Assembly: GCA_024404025.1 (NCBI GenBank)
Contig: JAKSQP010000002.1
Span: 62,001-126,000, forward strand
Source: Clostridia bacterium
Lineage (GTDB): Bacteria; Bacillota; Clostridia; Oscillospirales; Acutalibacteraceae
Length of the DNA: 64,000 nucleotides
Direction: 5' to 3'
Below, in pieces: positions 54,592 to 64,000 of this stretch. The notes beneath the pieces are model-generated. The model worked only from the letters and a program-made list of their open reading frames with translations, searched no databases and was not told where the DNA came from. The position numbers and the translations under genes were made by a program. Each line of letters begins with the position of its first letter. The stretch's first letter is position 1.

Positions 54592-55587
54592 TTGCGATAT
54601 GAAGAAATTTATACCCTCCCCCCTCTTGTGACCGATTATCTTAATTATCTTTCGGCAATCAAAAATAAATCAGATCTTACAGTTCTCGAATATGCTTCGG
54701 ATATAAGACTGTTTCTGCGTTTTCTTATGTTGAGCCACAAGCTCGTTGATAAATCAACGGATTTTGATGAAATAAACGTTTCCGAGATACCGGACAATAT
54801 TATTCTGAACGCAACTCTCAACGATGCCTATGCGTTTCTCACTTATTGCAGAACTGTTCGCAAGAATGACACAAATGCAAGAGCGAGGAAAGCCGTTTCA
54901 ATCAAAAGATTTTACAGATACCTTGAAATTAACGGCAAAATTGAAAACAATGTTATGGCGTTCATCGAATCACCTAAAACAAAGAGAGGTCTGCCGAAAT
55001 ATCTTACTCTTGACCAAAGCACAGACCTTCTCCGCTCCGTTGACGGCAAAAACAAAGAGAGAGATTTCTGCATTCTGACACTTTTTCTCAATTGCGGACT
55101 TCGTCTTTCGGAACTTGTAAGCATCAACATATCAGATATAAGAGATAACGGAACACTGGTTGTAACCGGAAAAGGCAACAAAGAAAGGGTCATTTATTTG
55201 AATGACGCCTGCATTTCGGCAATCAGAAGCTATATGTCAGTCAGACCCAAAGACAGAGTTGTTGACCGTGATGCACTTTTTTTGAGCAACAGACTGACGA
55301 GAATCAGCAGAGAAATGGTACAGAAAACCGTTCAGAAATTTCTCGAAAAAGCCGGAATGGCAGACAAAGGCTTTTCAACTCATAAATTGAGGCATACCGC
55401 CGCAACTCTGATGTATCAATACGGCAATGTTGATCCTCTTCAGTTAAAAGAAATTCTCGGTCATGAAAACCTTTCCACAACCGAGATCTATACGCACATC
55501 AATAATGAGCAGCTCAAAAAAGCTGTTGATTCCAATCCCCTGAATGATGTTAAAATCAAACCCGATTCAGAAGGAAAAAAATCTTGA
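54592..55587 (+). CDS. Tyrosine recombinase, XerC/XerD-like
   Basis: 331-residue site-specific recombinase. The N-terminal SAM-like core-binding domain (about 10-115) is followed by the catalytic domain: R in NCGLRLSELVSINI, K in VTGKGNKERVIYL, HKLRHTAATLMYQYG, and LGHENLSTTEIYTHI containing the last His and the nucleophilic Tyr. Size and motifs match chromosomal Xer resolvases, which separate dimer chromosomes at dif, more than phage integrases. Start is a TTG behind GGTGA. The C-terminus overlaps the convergent spoIIM stop by 21 nt. A dif site was not found. Confidence 0.88.
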   Translation: MRYEEIYTLPPLVTDYLNYLSAIKNKSDLTVLEYASDIRLFLRFLMLSHKLVDKSTDFDEINVSEIPDNIILNATLNDAYAFLTYCRTVRKNDTNARARKAVSIKRFYRYLEINGKIENNVMAFIESPKTKRGLPKYLTLDQSTDLLRSVDGKNKERDFCILTLFLNCGLRLSELVSINISDIRDNGTLVVTGKGNKERVIYLNDACISAIRSYMSVRPKDRVVDRDALFLSNRLTRISREMVQKTVQKFLEKAGMADKGFSTHKLRHTAATLMYQYGNVDPLQLKEILGHENLSTTEIYTHINNEQLKKAVDSNPLNDVKIKPDSEGKKS

Positions 55588-56178
55588 AAAAAGCAATACA
55601 AAAAGAGAATCAATAACGGACGAAAAAAAGGCAACTATTATGTATATCAACTGCCTTGTGAGATAAACCCTCGTTTCGCCATTTTCAAAATGTCCCCTGC
55701 CTCTGATTGCTTTTTCATATGCATTCAATGAATAAACGGCACTGTCTTTGCAGCTCATTATTAATGCGTAAAAAGAAATAATGAGCGGCGGAAAAACCGT
55801 CAGAGCAGCATATCCCGCTCCGGCAAAACCGTATTTAAAATAAAGAAAGCCGCAAAGAGCGCCTGTTCCCATACCTTTTATGAAAACGATGCAGTAAATA
55901 AACGGAGAACCAATCAATGAAAATCCGAGAAATGCGCTTGATGCAATAAAAACAAAATTTACTGCAGCGGATTTAAGAAAAACCTCCGAAAAGCCGGTTA
56001 CATTTCTGAATTTCAGATACTGCATCGCTATGTTTATTAAGTAATCGGATTTTCCTGCCGAAAATGCTCCGACAATCATTCCCGAAATCATCATCACAAG
56101 AAAAACCACATTCTCGATTTCGGCAAATTTCCCCTTGATTTTATTCCCGTTATAAACCTTATATTTTAACTTGTTCAT
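55567..56178 (-). CDS. spoIIM: Stage II sporulation protein M
   Basis: 203-residue polytopic membrane protein of the SpoIIM family, part of the SpoIID-SpoIIM-SpoIIP machine that drives engulfment of the forespore. Five or so helices, with FLVMMISGMIVGAFSAG near residue 28, FIKGMGTGALCGFLYFKYG near 100 and a C-terminal IVAFFSSVIDSLFVLLF. ATG behind GGAGGTAAAA. A sigma-E-like element lies upstream. The stop overlaps the convergent recombinase gene. Length is close to Bacillus SpoIIM (214). Confidence 0.88.
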   Translation of the reverse strand: MNKLKYKVYNGNKIKGKFAEIENVVFLVMMISGMIVGAFSAGKSDYLINIAMQYLKFRNVTGFSEVFLKSAAVNFVFIASSAFLGFSLIGSPFIYCIVFIKGMGTGALCGFLYFKYGFAGAGYAALTVFPPLIISFYALIMSCKDSAVYSLNAYEKAIRGRGHFENGETRVYLTRQLIYIIVAFFSSVIDSLFVLLFSRFFSF

Positions 56179-56205
56179 TTTTTACCTCCGCAGTTTCATT
56201 GGTAA

Positions 56206-56234
56206 ATTATATGAGCAAGTCCTTTTTTTATTAC
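56206..56234 (-). promoter_or_regulatory. Sigma-E-like promoter of spoIIM
   Basis: On the minus strand GTAATAAA (56234-56227) and CATATAAT (56213-56206) are 13 nt apart, close to the sigma-E pattern of a -35 ATA block and a CATA-type -10. SpoIIM is sigma-E controlled in Bacillus. CATATAAT can also serve sigma-A. Confidence 0.45.
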
Positions 56235-56310
56235 AAAAAGCGGGCACAGAAATGGCGGCACTTCATAAACCGGTTTGTGGTTTTGAAGTGCCGCCCAAAC
56301 TCTGCACCCG
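56233..56310 (-). terminator. Long two-stage terminator of pcrA
   Basis: An outer stem (56241-56250 with 56301-56310, two G-U) encloses a perfect 12-bp stem (56254-56265 with 56284-56295) and an 18-nt loop. On the minus strand it is followed by CTTTTTG. Confidence 0.8.
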
Positions 56311-56325
56311 TTATTTGTTTTTATG

Positions 56326-58728
56326 TTATTTCTTTTCGATTTTTGCGTAATTAGCCATAATCTTCTTTGTTCCTGCATTTGCAAAAGCGATTTCAAGAAG
56401 ATTATCGTTGCCCATTGGTTTTGCGCTGATAACAACGCCCTCGCCGTATGCCTTATGAATAACGGTATCTCCAATATTGAAAACCGTTGTATTCTTTGAC
56501 GGCGGAGAAAAAGAGGAATTGGAAAAACCTCTTGAAGCCGATGAAGCAGGCTTTGCGGGAGAATCGGTATATGTTCTCGAAGAGAAGCCTTCGTTTCTCG
56601 AAAACGAGGATTGACCCGCAAATCCGAATGAGCCTCTGTTTTCGGAAACTCCCGTTTTGCTTATAAGTTTTTCCGGAATTTCGTTTATAAATCTTGAAGG
56701 CTGATTGAATTTTGTTGAGCCGAAAAGCATTCTCGTTTTGGCTTTGGTAAGATAAAGCTGCTTCTTCGCTCTTGTTATTCCGACATAAGCAAGGCGGCGT
56801 TCCTCTTCAATATCGCCTTCCATTGTTGCCATTTCAGACGGGAATATAGTTTCTTCCATACCCGCAAGGAAAACAACCGGGAATTCAAGCCCCTTTGCGG
56901 AATGGATCGTCATCATAACAACCGTGTCAACATCGGTATTATAGTTATCAATATCCGTCATAAGAGCAACTTCCTGAAGAAAATCGTTGAAGGTTGCATC
57001 CTCATTTTCCTGAGAAAATCTTAAAATATTGTTTGCAAGTTCTTCAAGGTTTGCTTTTCTGTCCTGCATGGTTTCAGGTTCAAGAGCAAGAGATGCGGAA
57101 TATCCGGTGCTGATAAGAAGCTCTTTAAAAAGGACCGGCATATCTGTTGTTTCCGCTCCGTCAATGAAGCCCTGCATCAAATATGCAAAATCCATCATTT
57201 TTTTGGCGCTTCTGCTCAAAGACGGGAACTGATCGGCGGTTTTCAGAACCTCAAAAATGCCTATTCCGAGGCCCTGCGAGATTTCCTTTGCCTTTTCAAA
57301 AGATGTGTCTCCGATTCCCCTCTTCGGCTCATTTATGATTCTCTGAAGCCTCACAACATCATTGGGATTGACTATAACGCTGAGGTATGCAAGCGCATCC
57401 TTGATTTCCTTTCGGTCATAGAACTTGTGACCGCCGATAATTCTATAAGGAATGGCATTGCGGACAAAAGCCTGCTCAACAAGGTTGGACTGCGAATTCA
57501 TACGGTAAAGAACGGCAAAATCGCTGTATTTTCTGCCTTTTCTGATGCCGTCAAGCACCTCGTCGGCAATAAAATATCCTTCGTCACGGTCGCTTTCAGA
57601 GGTATTGAGAATTATCTTCTCCCCCGCTCCGTTGTCAGTCCAGAGCTTTTTGCCCTTTCTGTTTCTGTTATTTGAAATAACATTGTTTGCAGCATCAAGG
57701 ATTGTCTGAGTTGAGCGGTAATTTTGTTCAAGTCTGATGACCCTTGCGTTTGAATACTGCTCTTCAAAGCTCAGAATATTTTCGATTGTTGCGCCTCTGA
57801 ATTTATAAATGCTCTGATCGTCATCGCCGACAACACAGATATTTTTATATCCGCCGGCAAGAAGTGCAGTCAAAAGATACTGGGCATGGTTGGTATCCTG
57901 ATATTCATCAACCATAATGTATTTAAACTTATGCTGATAATAATCACGGATATCATCATTGTTCTGAAGCATTCTGACGGCATTTACGATAATATCATCA
58001 AAATCCATTGCATCAGCCGCCTTGAGCTGATTCTGATAAGAATTATAAACGGTACCAATGTTTCTCTTGAGAACATCGTTCTGATATGTCTGAAGATATT
58101 CGGCAGGAGAAATAAGTTTATCCTTTGCACTGCTGATTTCAAAAAGTACCGTTTTCGGAGCGAGGATCTTATCGCTGAAGCCGTTCTGCTTGATGCAATC
58201 CTTTATAACACGCTTGCTGTCATCGGTATCATAAATGGTAAAATTCGATGAATAACCGATTCTGTCCGCAAACTTGCGAAGCATTCTGACGCAGGCGGAA
58301 TGGAAGGTGCTTGCCCAGATATCTCTTGCTGGATCGCCGAGCATTCTTTCGAGCCTGTCTTTAAGCTCGCCTGCCGCCTTGTTTGTGAAGGTGATTGCAA
58401 GAATTTCCCAGGGCTTTGCGGAATCAACGCTCATAAGATGTTCAATATCAAATAAATCAATTGAATCATCTTTAAGAGCAGCCTTCATAAGCGCAATTTC
58501 GCTTCCCGACGGCTCATATCTGCATTCGTCGCTGAAATAAGCCTTACCGTATTTGACTATATTTGCTATGCGGTTAACAAGCACGGTCGTTTTGCCGCTG
58601 CCTGCCCCCGCAAGCACCAAAAGCGGTCCCTCTGTTGAGAGAACCGCTTCTTTTTGCATATTGTTAAGAGATGAAAAATCTCTTTCTATGAGTTGCTTGC
58701 GAAGTGATAAAAACTCGTTTGAAACCAT
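56326..58728 (-). CDS. pcrA: ATP-dependent DNA helicase PcrA
   Basis: 800-residue superfamily 1A 3'-5' helicase for replication-fork and excision-repair work. Motifs in order: MQKEAVLSTEGPLLVLAG with AGSGKTT, DEYQDTN, GDDDQSIYKFRGA, QNYRST, and IHSAKGLEFPVVFLAGMEE; a final Ser/Phe-rich linker leads to a C-terminal Tudor-like module (FNIGDTVIHKAYGEGVV) that in PcrA contacts RNA polymerase. Starts 9 nt after pfkA on the minus strand, so it reads from the pfkA promoter or an internal one. Confidence 0.96.
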   Translation of the reverse strand: MVSNEFLSLRKQLIERDFSSLNNMQKEAVLSTEGPLLVLAGAGSGKTTVLVNRIANIVKYGKAYFSDECRYEPSGSEIALMKAALKDDSIDLFDIEHLMSVDSAKPWEILAITFTNKAAGELKDRLERMLGDPARDIWASTFHSACVRMLRKFADRIGYSSNFTIYDTDDSKRVIKDCIKQNGFSDKILAPKTVLFEISSAKDKLISPAEYLQTYQNDVLKRNIGTVYNSYQNQLKAADAMDFDDIIVNAVRMLQNNDDIRDYYQHKFKYIMVDEYQDTNHAQYLLTALLAGGYKNICVVGDDDQSIYKFRGATIENILSFEEQYSNARVIRLEQNYRSTQTILDAANNVISNNRNRKGKKLWTDNGAGEKIILNTSESDRDEGYFIADEVLDGIRKGRKYSDFAVLYRMNSQSNLVEQAFVRNAIPYRIIGGHKFYDRKEIKDALAYLSVIVNPNDVVRLQRIINEPKRGIGDTSFEKAKEISQGLGIGIFEVLKTADQFPSLSRSAKKMMDFAYLMQGFIDGAETTDMPVLFKELLISTGYSASLALEPETMQDRKANLEELANNILRFSQENEDATFNDFLQEVALMTDIDNYNTDVDTVVMMTIHSAKGLEFPVVFLAGMEETIFPSEMATMEGDIEEERRLAYVGITRAKKQLYLTKAKTRMLFGSTKFNQPSRFINEIPEKLISKTGVSENRGSFGFAGQSSFSRNEGFSSRTYTDSPAKPASSASRGFSNSSFSPPSKNTTVFNIGDTVIHKAYGEGVVISAKPMGNDNLLEIAFANAGTKKIMANYAKIEKK

Positions 58729-58737
58729 TTCTTATCC

Positions 58738-59700
58738 TCAAATCGAAATTTCGTGAGCAATCTTATAAAGTTCATCGTTAACGGGCTTCTTCATGCTGAG
58801 AGCTTCATAAATATCAAAATCAATTATCTTGTCGTTCTTCATAACAACAACTCTGTTGCCGATGCCCTGCATAAGAAGCTGAACGGCATGATAACCCATC
58901 TGGCTTGCCATAACTCTGTCTCTGACTGTCGGCGAACCGCCTCTCTGAACATGGCCGAGAATAACAGCTCTCGATTCAACGCCGCATTCCTGCTCAATTT
59001 TTCTTGCAAGAGCCTCAACTCCGCCGATTCCTTCTGCAACCATAACGATAAAATGCTTCTTATCGGTCTTCTGAGTTCTGCGGATTCTTTCGATAACATG
59101 CTTTTCGATATCCGACTGAATTTCGGGAATAACGATTGCCGTTGCGCCGACTGCGATGCCTGAATTAAGAGTAAGGTCGCCGCACTTATTGCCCATAACC
59201 TCAACAACTACGCAGCGGCTGTGAGATTCAACGGTATCTCTGACTCTGTCAACCATCTGCATAACCGTGTTAAGGCAGGTATCATAACCGATCGTATAAT
59301 CGGTGCTGACTATGTCATTATCTATTGTTCCGGGAACACCTATGCAGGGAATTCCTCTGAGAGAAAGGTCACGGGCGCCTCTGAATGAGCCGTCGCCGCC
59401 GATAACGACTATACCTTCAATGCCGTATTTTTTGCAGGTTTCAATTGCTTTCTGCATTCCGCTTTCATCCTTAAAAGCGAGGCATCTTGCCGAATGGAGC
59501 ATAGTACCGCCTCTGTGGATTATATCGGAAACACTTCTGATATTAAGTTCACGAAGATCATCATCAATAAGGCCCTGATAACCTCTGTTGATGCCGTATA
59601 CTTTCATTCCGTTTTCACAAGCTGTTCTTACAACGGCACGAACTGCCGCATTCATTCCCGGAGCATCTCCGCCGCTTGTTAATACACCGATTGTTTTCAT
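58738..59700 (-). CDS. pfkA: ATP-dependent 6-phosphofructokinase
   Basis: 320-residue glycolytic kinase making fructose 1,6-bisphosphate. LTSGGDAPGMNAAVR at residues 7-21, GGDGSFRGARDL near 103, whose Gly (not Asp) favours ATP over pyrophosphate, TIDNDI near 127 with the catalytic Asp, and GYDTCLNTV. ATG behind TAGGAG with a near-consensus promoter. The dnaE-pfkA order is conserved in many Firmicutes (there with accDA or pyk), here pcrA follows. Confidence 0.97.
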   Translation of the reverse strand: MKTIGVLTSGGDAPGMNAAVRAVVRTACENGMKVYGINRGYQGLIDDDLRELNIRSVSDIIHRGGTMLHSARCLAFKDESGMQKAIETCKKYGIEGIVVIGGDGSFRGARDLSLRGIPCIGVPGTIDNDIVSTDYTIGYDTCLNTVMQMVDRVRDTVESHSRCVVVEVMGNKCGDLTLNSGIAVGATAIVIPEIQSDIEKHVIERIRRTQKTDKKHFIVMVAEGIGGVEALARKIEQECGVESRAVILGHVQRGGSPTVRDRVMASQMGYHAVQLLMQGIGNRVVVMKNDKIIDFDIYEALSMKKPVNDELYKIAHEISI

Positions 59701-59732
59701 CTTTAATACACTCCTAAAAAAAGTTCCATAAT

Positions 59733-59761
59733 ATAATACTCTTTTTATTTTATAATGTCAA
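59733..59761 (-). promoter_or_regulatory. Promoter of pfkA
   Basis: On the minus strand TTGACA (59761-59756), 17-nt spacer, TATTAT (59738-59733), 33 nt before the ATG. Confidence 0.75.
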
Positions 59762-59791
59762 CAAATTAAGCTTTTTTTGACAAATTTTAAT

Positions 59792-62700
59792 TCACCGTTT
59801 GTTATAAATAACATTTGATTCGCCGAGAATCTTTTTAAGCTCTCTCAAAAGCACATCGTTAACATCAATTCCGGTTCCGATTGGATTTCTTTTGTATTCC
59901 TTTGTTTCATTAAAATAATAATAAAGAGGAACGCTTCCGTCAAAAATCGAAAGCAGCCTTTCGCAATATTTGATTTGCGGAGACGATTCGGTATCAAAGC
60001 GAAGAAAAAGTCCGCTTGCTTTTTTCTTTTCCTGATTTTCAGCCGGTTTTTCTTCTTCGGCAAACGAATTTTCGGGAGGACACGGCGAAATGCTTTCGCA
60101 GACGATTTTCGTATCTTCGTCTTCTCTCATGCTGATCCTGCCGCCGATAAGAACAATATTTCCTTCGCTGAATAACGACGGATGCTCTGCAAGAATCTTC
60201 GGAAAAACAATCATTTCAATGCTTCCCGTGTTATCTTCAACAACCGCAAACGCCATCGTTGTGTCGCTCTTTGTTATTTTCTTTCTGACGGAGCTTATAA
60301 GAACAAGGAGCTTGACTCTGTCATTATCCTTATATCTGCAATTGTCTTCGGATATAATATCGTTGATCAATGCGCATTTGAGATTTCGTGAAAGCTTTTC
60401 ATATTTTCTCATCGGATGGCCGGAAAGATACATTCCCGAAACCTCTTTTTCATATTTCAAAAGCAGCTCATCGGGAAATTCTTCTGTTTCGGGATAAACG
60501 AAAGTTTCGTTAATTTCTTCGTTTTCATCTTCGCTGTCAAGGTCAAAGAATCCGATCTGACCGTCAACATTTCTCTTTCTTTCGTTATCAAGATCATCAA
60601 TGATTGAATCAATAACGGAAAGCATCTGCTTTCTGTTTGCGCCGAGACCGTCAAAAGCGCCGCATTTGATCAGGCTTTCAACCGCCCTTCTGTTAAGCTC
60701 TCTGCCCTGCATCCGCTTGCAAAACTCATAAAATCCGCTGAAATCGCCGTTTTTTTCACGTTCTTCAACAATTTTATTAATAAAGCTTCTGCCGAGATTT
60801 TTAACCGCAAGAAGGCTGTAATGGATGTTGCCGTCCGATGCGCTGAACGAGCCGCTGCTCAGGTTGATATGAGGCGGAAGAAGCTTTATGCCGATTTTTG
60901 AGCATTCGTTGATATACTGAACCACCTTGCCGGTATTATCAAGAAAGCTTGTCATTATTGATGCCATGAATTCGCACGGATAATGGCATTTCAGCCAGGC
61001 GGTACGATAAGCAACAAAGGCATAGGCGGCAGCATGAGCCTTGTTGAACGCATAAGAAGCAAACGACATCATTTCATCGAAAATTTCGTTTGCAATGTCT
61101 TCAGGTACTCCCCTTCTGACTGCACCCTCGCATATAATATTACCGCTTTCATCAACCGTTCCGTGAACAAAGTTTTCTCTTTCTTTAAGCATAACATCAT
61201 GCTTCTTTTTGCTCATTGCACGGCGGACTATATCGGCTCTGCCGTAGGAATATCCGGCAAGCTCACGGCATATCTGCATAACCTGCTCCTGATAAACGAT
61301 GCAGCCGTAAGTAACTTCAAGAATGTTTTTAAGCTCCGGAATTTTATAAGTTATATCCTGCGGATTGTGTCTGTTATGGATATAGGTCGGGATTGAATCC
61401 ATCGGGCCGGGACGATAAAGCGAAATTACAGCTATCATATCCTCGATTGATTCGGGTTTAAGCTGCGTCAGAACGCTTCTCATTCCTGCAGATTCAAACT
61501 GGAACACACCTTCGGTCTGACCCGAACAAAGCATTTCAAAAACCTTTTTATCCTTCATATCAATTTTTTCAATATCAAAATCGGGATGCTTTGCTCTGAT
61601 CATTTTTTCGGCTTCGCTTATAACAGTCAGCGTTCTTAAGCCGAGGAAATCCATTTTGAGAAGTCCAAGCTCCTCAAGAGTTGTCATTGTATACTGCGTG
61701 ACAACAGCTTCATCGTTTCTTGCAAGAGGAACATAGGATTCAACAGTATCGTGAGTAATAACAACTCCTGCGGCGTGGGTTGAAGCGTGGCGGGGCATAC
61801 CCTCAATTTTACGGGCCATGTCAATAAGCTCTCTTGCTTCATCGCCGGATTCATAAAGCTCCCTGAACTCCGCAGAACGCTTTAAAGCCTTGTCAATGGT
61901 AATATTGAGCTCATTCGGAACGAGCTTTGCAATTGTGTCTACGGTATTATAAGAAACAGCATAAACTCTGCCGACATCTCTGATTGCCTGTTTTGCCGCC
62001 ATTGTGCCGAAGGTTACTATCTGAGCAACGTGATCTGCACCGTATTTTCTTATAACATAGTCAATAACTTCGTTTCGCCTTTCAAAGCAAAAATCAACAT
62101 CGAAATCGGGCATACTTACTCTTTCGGGATTCAGGAATCTCTCAAAGAGCAGATTATATTTCATAGGGTCAATGCCGGTTATTCCTATGCAGTAAGCGCA
62201 GATGCTTGCCGCTCCCGATCCTCTTCCGGGCCCGACGGGGATACCCATTTCTTTTGCTTCTCTGATAAAATCGTGAACGATGAGATAATAATCCGTATAA
62301 CCCATTTTCCGGATAACGGAAAGCTCATATTCAAGGCGTTTCACATATTCTTTGGGCGGATTTTCACCATATCTTTCAATAAGGCCTTTGCGGCAGAGCA
62401 TTTCAAACCAGTCATAATGGTCCCAACCTTCGGGAACATCAAAATGAGGAAGCTTCGTTTTGCCGAATTCAAATTCAACACAGCATCTGTCGGCTATGCC
62501 CTGCGTATTTTCAACGGCCTGCGGGCAGAGCGGAAAAGCCGAAAGCATTTCATCCTCACTTTTGAGATAAAACTCCTCCGTGCCGAATTCAAGCCCCGTT
62601 TCTTCGCCTATGGTATGGTTGGTCTGAATGCAGATGAGAACCTGCTGCATTCTGCTGTCATTTTTATTGATATAATGAGCATCGTTTGTTGCGGCAAGCG

Positions 62701-63295
62701 GAATTCCCGTTTCCTTTGAAAGCCTGATTATATCGGGATTGATTCTCATCTGCTCATCAAGATTATGATTCTGAATTTCAAGATAATAATTGTCTTTGCC
62801 GAAAACGCTCTGATACCAAAGAGCGGTATTTTTTGCGCCCTCGTAATCACCTGCCGAAAGATTCCTCGCAACTTCTCCCGCAAGGCAGCCGGAAAGAGCG
62901 ATTATTCCCTCGTGATATTTTTCGAGAATATCCTTGTCAACTCTCGGCTTGGTATAAAAGCCGTTGACCCAGCTTTCGGAAACAAGCTTTATAAGGTTTT
63001 TATATCCCTCGTTATTTTCGCAAAGAAGCACAAGATGGAATCTTTCGCTGTCAATGCCGTGAACCTTGTCAAATCTTGACCTCGGGGCAACATAAACCTC
63101 ACAGCCGATGATCGGCTTGATTCCTCTTGCTTTTGCCGCTTTATAAAAATCAACCGCACCGTACATCACTCCATGGTCTGTTATGGCAACAGAGTTCTGA
63201 CCCATGCTCTTTATTTTATCGAGCATAGGCTCAATTCTGCAGGCGCCGTCAAGCAGACTGTATTCGGTATGTACGTGCAGATGAGTAAATGACAT
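59792..63295 (-). CDS. dnaE: DNA polymerase III subunit alpha, DnaE type
   Basis: 1167-residue C-family replicative polymerase without a 3'-5' exonuclease. N-terminal PHP domain HLHVHTEYSLLDGACR (residues 4-20); palm catalytic acids in MPDFDVDFCFERR near 400; a helix-hairpin-helix region and C-terminal OB fold (LLVLISSVRKK, AFAVVEDNTGSIEMIVFP) near 995. It ends with a short tail lacking the tau-binding region of proteobacterial DnaE1. In organisms with PolC, DnaE extends primers on the lagging strand; whether PolC exists here cannot be seen. ATG is 1 nt after the whiA stop. Confidence 0.96.
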   Translation of the reverse strand: MSFTHLHVHTEYSLLDGACRIEPMLDKIKSMGQNSVAITDHGVMYGAVDFYKAAKARGIKPIIGCEVYVAPRSRFDKVHGIDSERFHLVLLCENNEGYKNLIKLVSESWVNGFYTKPRVDKDILEKYHEGIIALSGCLAGEVARNLSAGDYEGAKNTALWYQSVFGKDNYYLEIQNHNLDEQMRINPDIIRLSKETGIPLAATNDAHYINKNDSRMQQVLICIQTNHTIGEETGLEFGTEEFYLKSEDEMLSAFPLCPQAVENTQGIADRCCVEFEFGKTKLPHFDVPEGWDHYDWFEMLCRKGLIERYGENPPKEYVKRLEYELSVIRKMGYTDYYLIVHDFIREAKEMGIPVGPGRGSGAASICAYCIGITGIDPMKYNLLFERFLNPERVSMPDFDVDFCFERRNEVIDYVIRKYGADHVAQIVTFGTMAAKQAIRDVGRVYAVSYNTVDTIAKLVPNELNITIDKALKRSAEFRELYESGDEARELIDMARKIEGMPRHASTHAAGVVITHDTVESYVPLARNDEAVVTQYTMTTLEELGLLKMDFLGLRTLTVISEAEKMIRAKHPDFDIEKIDMKDKKVFEMLCSGQTEGVFQFESAGMRSVLTQLKPESIEDMIAVISLYRPGPMDSIPTYIHNRHNPQDITYKIPELKNILEVTYGCIVYQEQVMQICRELAGYSYGRADIVRRAMSKKKHDVMLKERENFVHGTVDESGNIICEGAVRRGVPEDIANEIFDEMMSFASYAFNKAHAAAYAFVAYRTAWLKCHYPCEFMASIMTSFLDNTGKVVQYINECSKIGIKLLPPHINLSSGSFSASDGNIHYSLLAVKNLGRSFINKIVEEREKNGDFSGFYEFCKRMQGRELNRRAVESLIKCGAFDGLGANRKQMLSVIDSIIDDLDNERKRNVDGQIGFFDLDSEDENEEINETFVYPETEEFPDELLLKYEKEVSGMYLSGHPMRKYEKLSRNLKCALINDIISEDNCRYKDNDRVKLLVLISSVRKKITKSDTTMAFAVVEDNTGSIEMIVFPKILAEHPSLFSEGNIVLIGGRISMREDEDTKIVCESISPCPPENSFAEEEKPAENQEKKKASGLFLRFDTESSPQIKYCERLLSIFDGSVPLYYYFNETKEYKRNPIGTGIDVNDVLLRELKKILGESNVIYNKR

Positions 63296-63296
63296 A

Positions 63297-64000
63297 TTAA
63301 GCTCCGTCTGATTTTAATTTTTCTGCTATCTTAACTATCCGGTCAAGTCTGTGATTGACTCCGGAGCGGCTGATAGGCTCGTCCAGCATATTCCCCAAAT
63401 CCTTAAGGCTCGCTTCGGGATTTTCGAGGCGCAGCTTCGCAATTGACTGAAGATTATCGGGCAATGCGGATATGCCGATTTTTTTATCGATATAAGCTAT
63501 TGATTCAAGCTGAATATTTGCAGCCTCAACGGTTTTGCTGATATTCGACATTTCAAAATTGATAATGCGATTTACTTTATTTTTAACATCCTTTTCTATC
63601 TTGACATTCATCAGATAGAGTGAAGCATCCTGTGCTCCGATAACCGCAAGAATATCTTCGATGCTTTCGCTGATTTTAAAATAAACAATGTGATTTCCCT
63701 TGCGGACAATATATTTCGGGCTCAATTCAAGTTCATCGAAAAATTTGATGAGATCGCTGCTTAATTTCTTATACGGCACAACAAATTCAAGATGATAGCC
63801 TCTTTCGGGATCCGTAACCATTCCGCACGAAAGAAAAACTCCTCTTAAAAATGATGAAACGCAGCATTCATCCTGGATATTTGCCCTGTTGATTCTCAAT
63901 GAGGTTTCCTTTAAGGAGTGACCGAATTTTTCAAACACCTTTTCCTTATCGGAATCGGATTTGACATAAGCGGTATGTTTTTTTGTTCCGGTTTTGCTTA
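63297..64000 (-). CDS. whiA: DNA-binding protein WhiA (5' end outside window)
   Basis: The frame is open from the window edge, SKTGTKKHTAYVKSDSD... onward, to the stop at 63297: about 233 residues of the usual 310-315. A GTG at 63938 opens a shorter ORF but is not a real start because coding continues upstream. The middle part has the LAGLIDADG-like fold remnants (SFLRGVFLSCGMVTDPERGYHLEF) and the C-terminus is the WhiA helix-turn-helix (LRLENPEASLKDLGNMLDEPISRSGVNHRL). WhiA affects cell division and DNA segregation in Firmicutes and sporulation in actinobacteria. Coupled to dnaE by a 1-nt gap. Confidence 0.93.
   Translation of the reverse strand, partial: SKTGTKKHTAYVKSDSDKEKVFEKFGHSLKETSLRINRANIQDECCVSSFLRGVFLSCGMVTDPERGYHLEFVVPYKKLSSDLIKFFDELELSPKYIVRKGNHIVYFKISESIEDILAVIGAQDASLYLMNVKIEKDVKNKVNRIINFEMSNISKTVEAANIQLESIAYIDKKIGISALPDNLQSIAKLRLENPEASLKDLGNMLDEPISRSGVNHRLDRIVKIAEKLKSDGA

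Noticed and set aside
54592-55587. Recombinase as integrase of a mobile element
   Set aside because: It lacks phage-type extensions, no att repeats or element genes surround it, and motifs fit Xer resolvases better.
62030-62719. Plus-strand 229-residue ORF
   Set aside because: It is antisense to dnaE, whose motifs are intact throughout.

Overview
This 64 kb window looks like chromosome from an anaerobic, endospore-forming member of the Clostridia, probably a gut Oscillospirales-type organism. The support is gene content: sipL/SPOCS, dpaA-dpaB, sigK, spoIIM and a cwlD-like amidase for sporulation; meso-diaminopimelate dehydrogenase; MurC; a second type IIA topoisomerase pair; WhiA-DnaE-PfkA-PcrA in the usual Firmicute order. 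The DNA is fairly AT-rich, promoters are sigma-A like (TTGNNN, 16-17 nt, TATAAT-like), and TTG and GTG starts are common. I cannot name a species.

Layout. 1-8.9 kb: the end of a sugar-type oxidoreductase, a PC4-like protein, sipL, a thioredoxin, tRNA-Ala, an XRE/zinc-ribbon regulator with foreign-looking codon use, then a minus-strand run of diaminopimelate dehydrogenase, GH4 glycosidase and a secreted GH99-like protein. 9-13.8 kb: a secreted protein whose signal peptide is out of frame with its ATG, MgtC, a DivIVA-like plus degenerate signal-peptidase-like pair, and NfeD-SPFH. 13.8-21.8 kb: an AT-rich surface-glycan island (two GT2, LicD, GT4, pyruvyl transferase, flippase, FrhB-like protein) between tRNA-Ser(GGA), whose 3' end is duplicated, and tRNA-Leu(UAG). 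22-29.7 kb: anion transporter, secreted protein, a transporter-phosphatase-GDPD operon, and tsaE-tsaB-rpiB-upp.

29.7-35.8 kb: murC and a GH2 beta-galactosidase (minus, coupled), and divergently the dipicolinate synthase genes. 36-45.3 kb: tmk, DJ-1, 5-FTHF cyclo-ligase, mltG, U32 peptidase, a small membrane protein, then the topoisomerase IV-like pair. 45.4-55.6 kb: secG, sigK, a metallophosphoesterase, a second DivIVA-like protein, PBP1A, ruvX, a cwlD-like amidase, radA, a possible GME-fold protein, a decayed small gene, and a Xer recombinase. 55.6-64 kb (minus): whiA (5' end outside), dnaE, pfkA, pcrA, spoIIM.

Most of the window is ordinary core genome. The parts that deserve a second look are the frameshifted secreted protein, the tRNA-Ser duplication and glycan island, the DivIVA/pseudo-peptidase pair, the phosphodiester operon, and the decayed gene behind a strong promoter. 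I found no CRISPR array, insertion sequence, prophage or recognisable defence system. Coordinates come from reading by eye; starts were moved from the longest ORF where a ribosome binding site or promoter required it.
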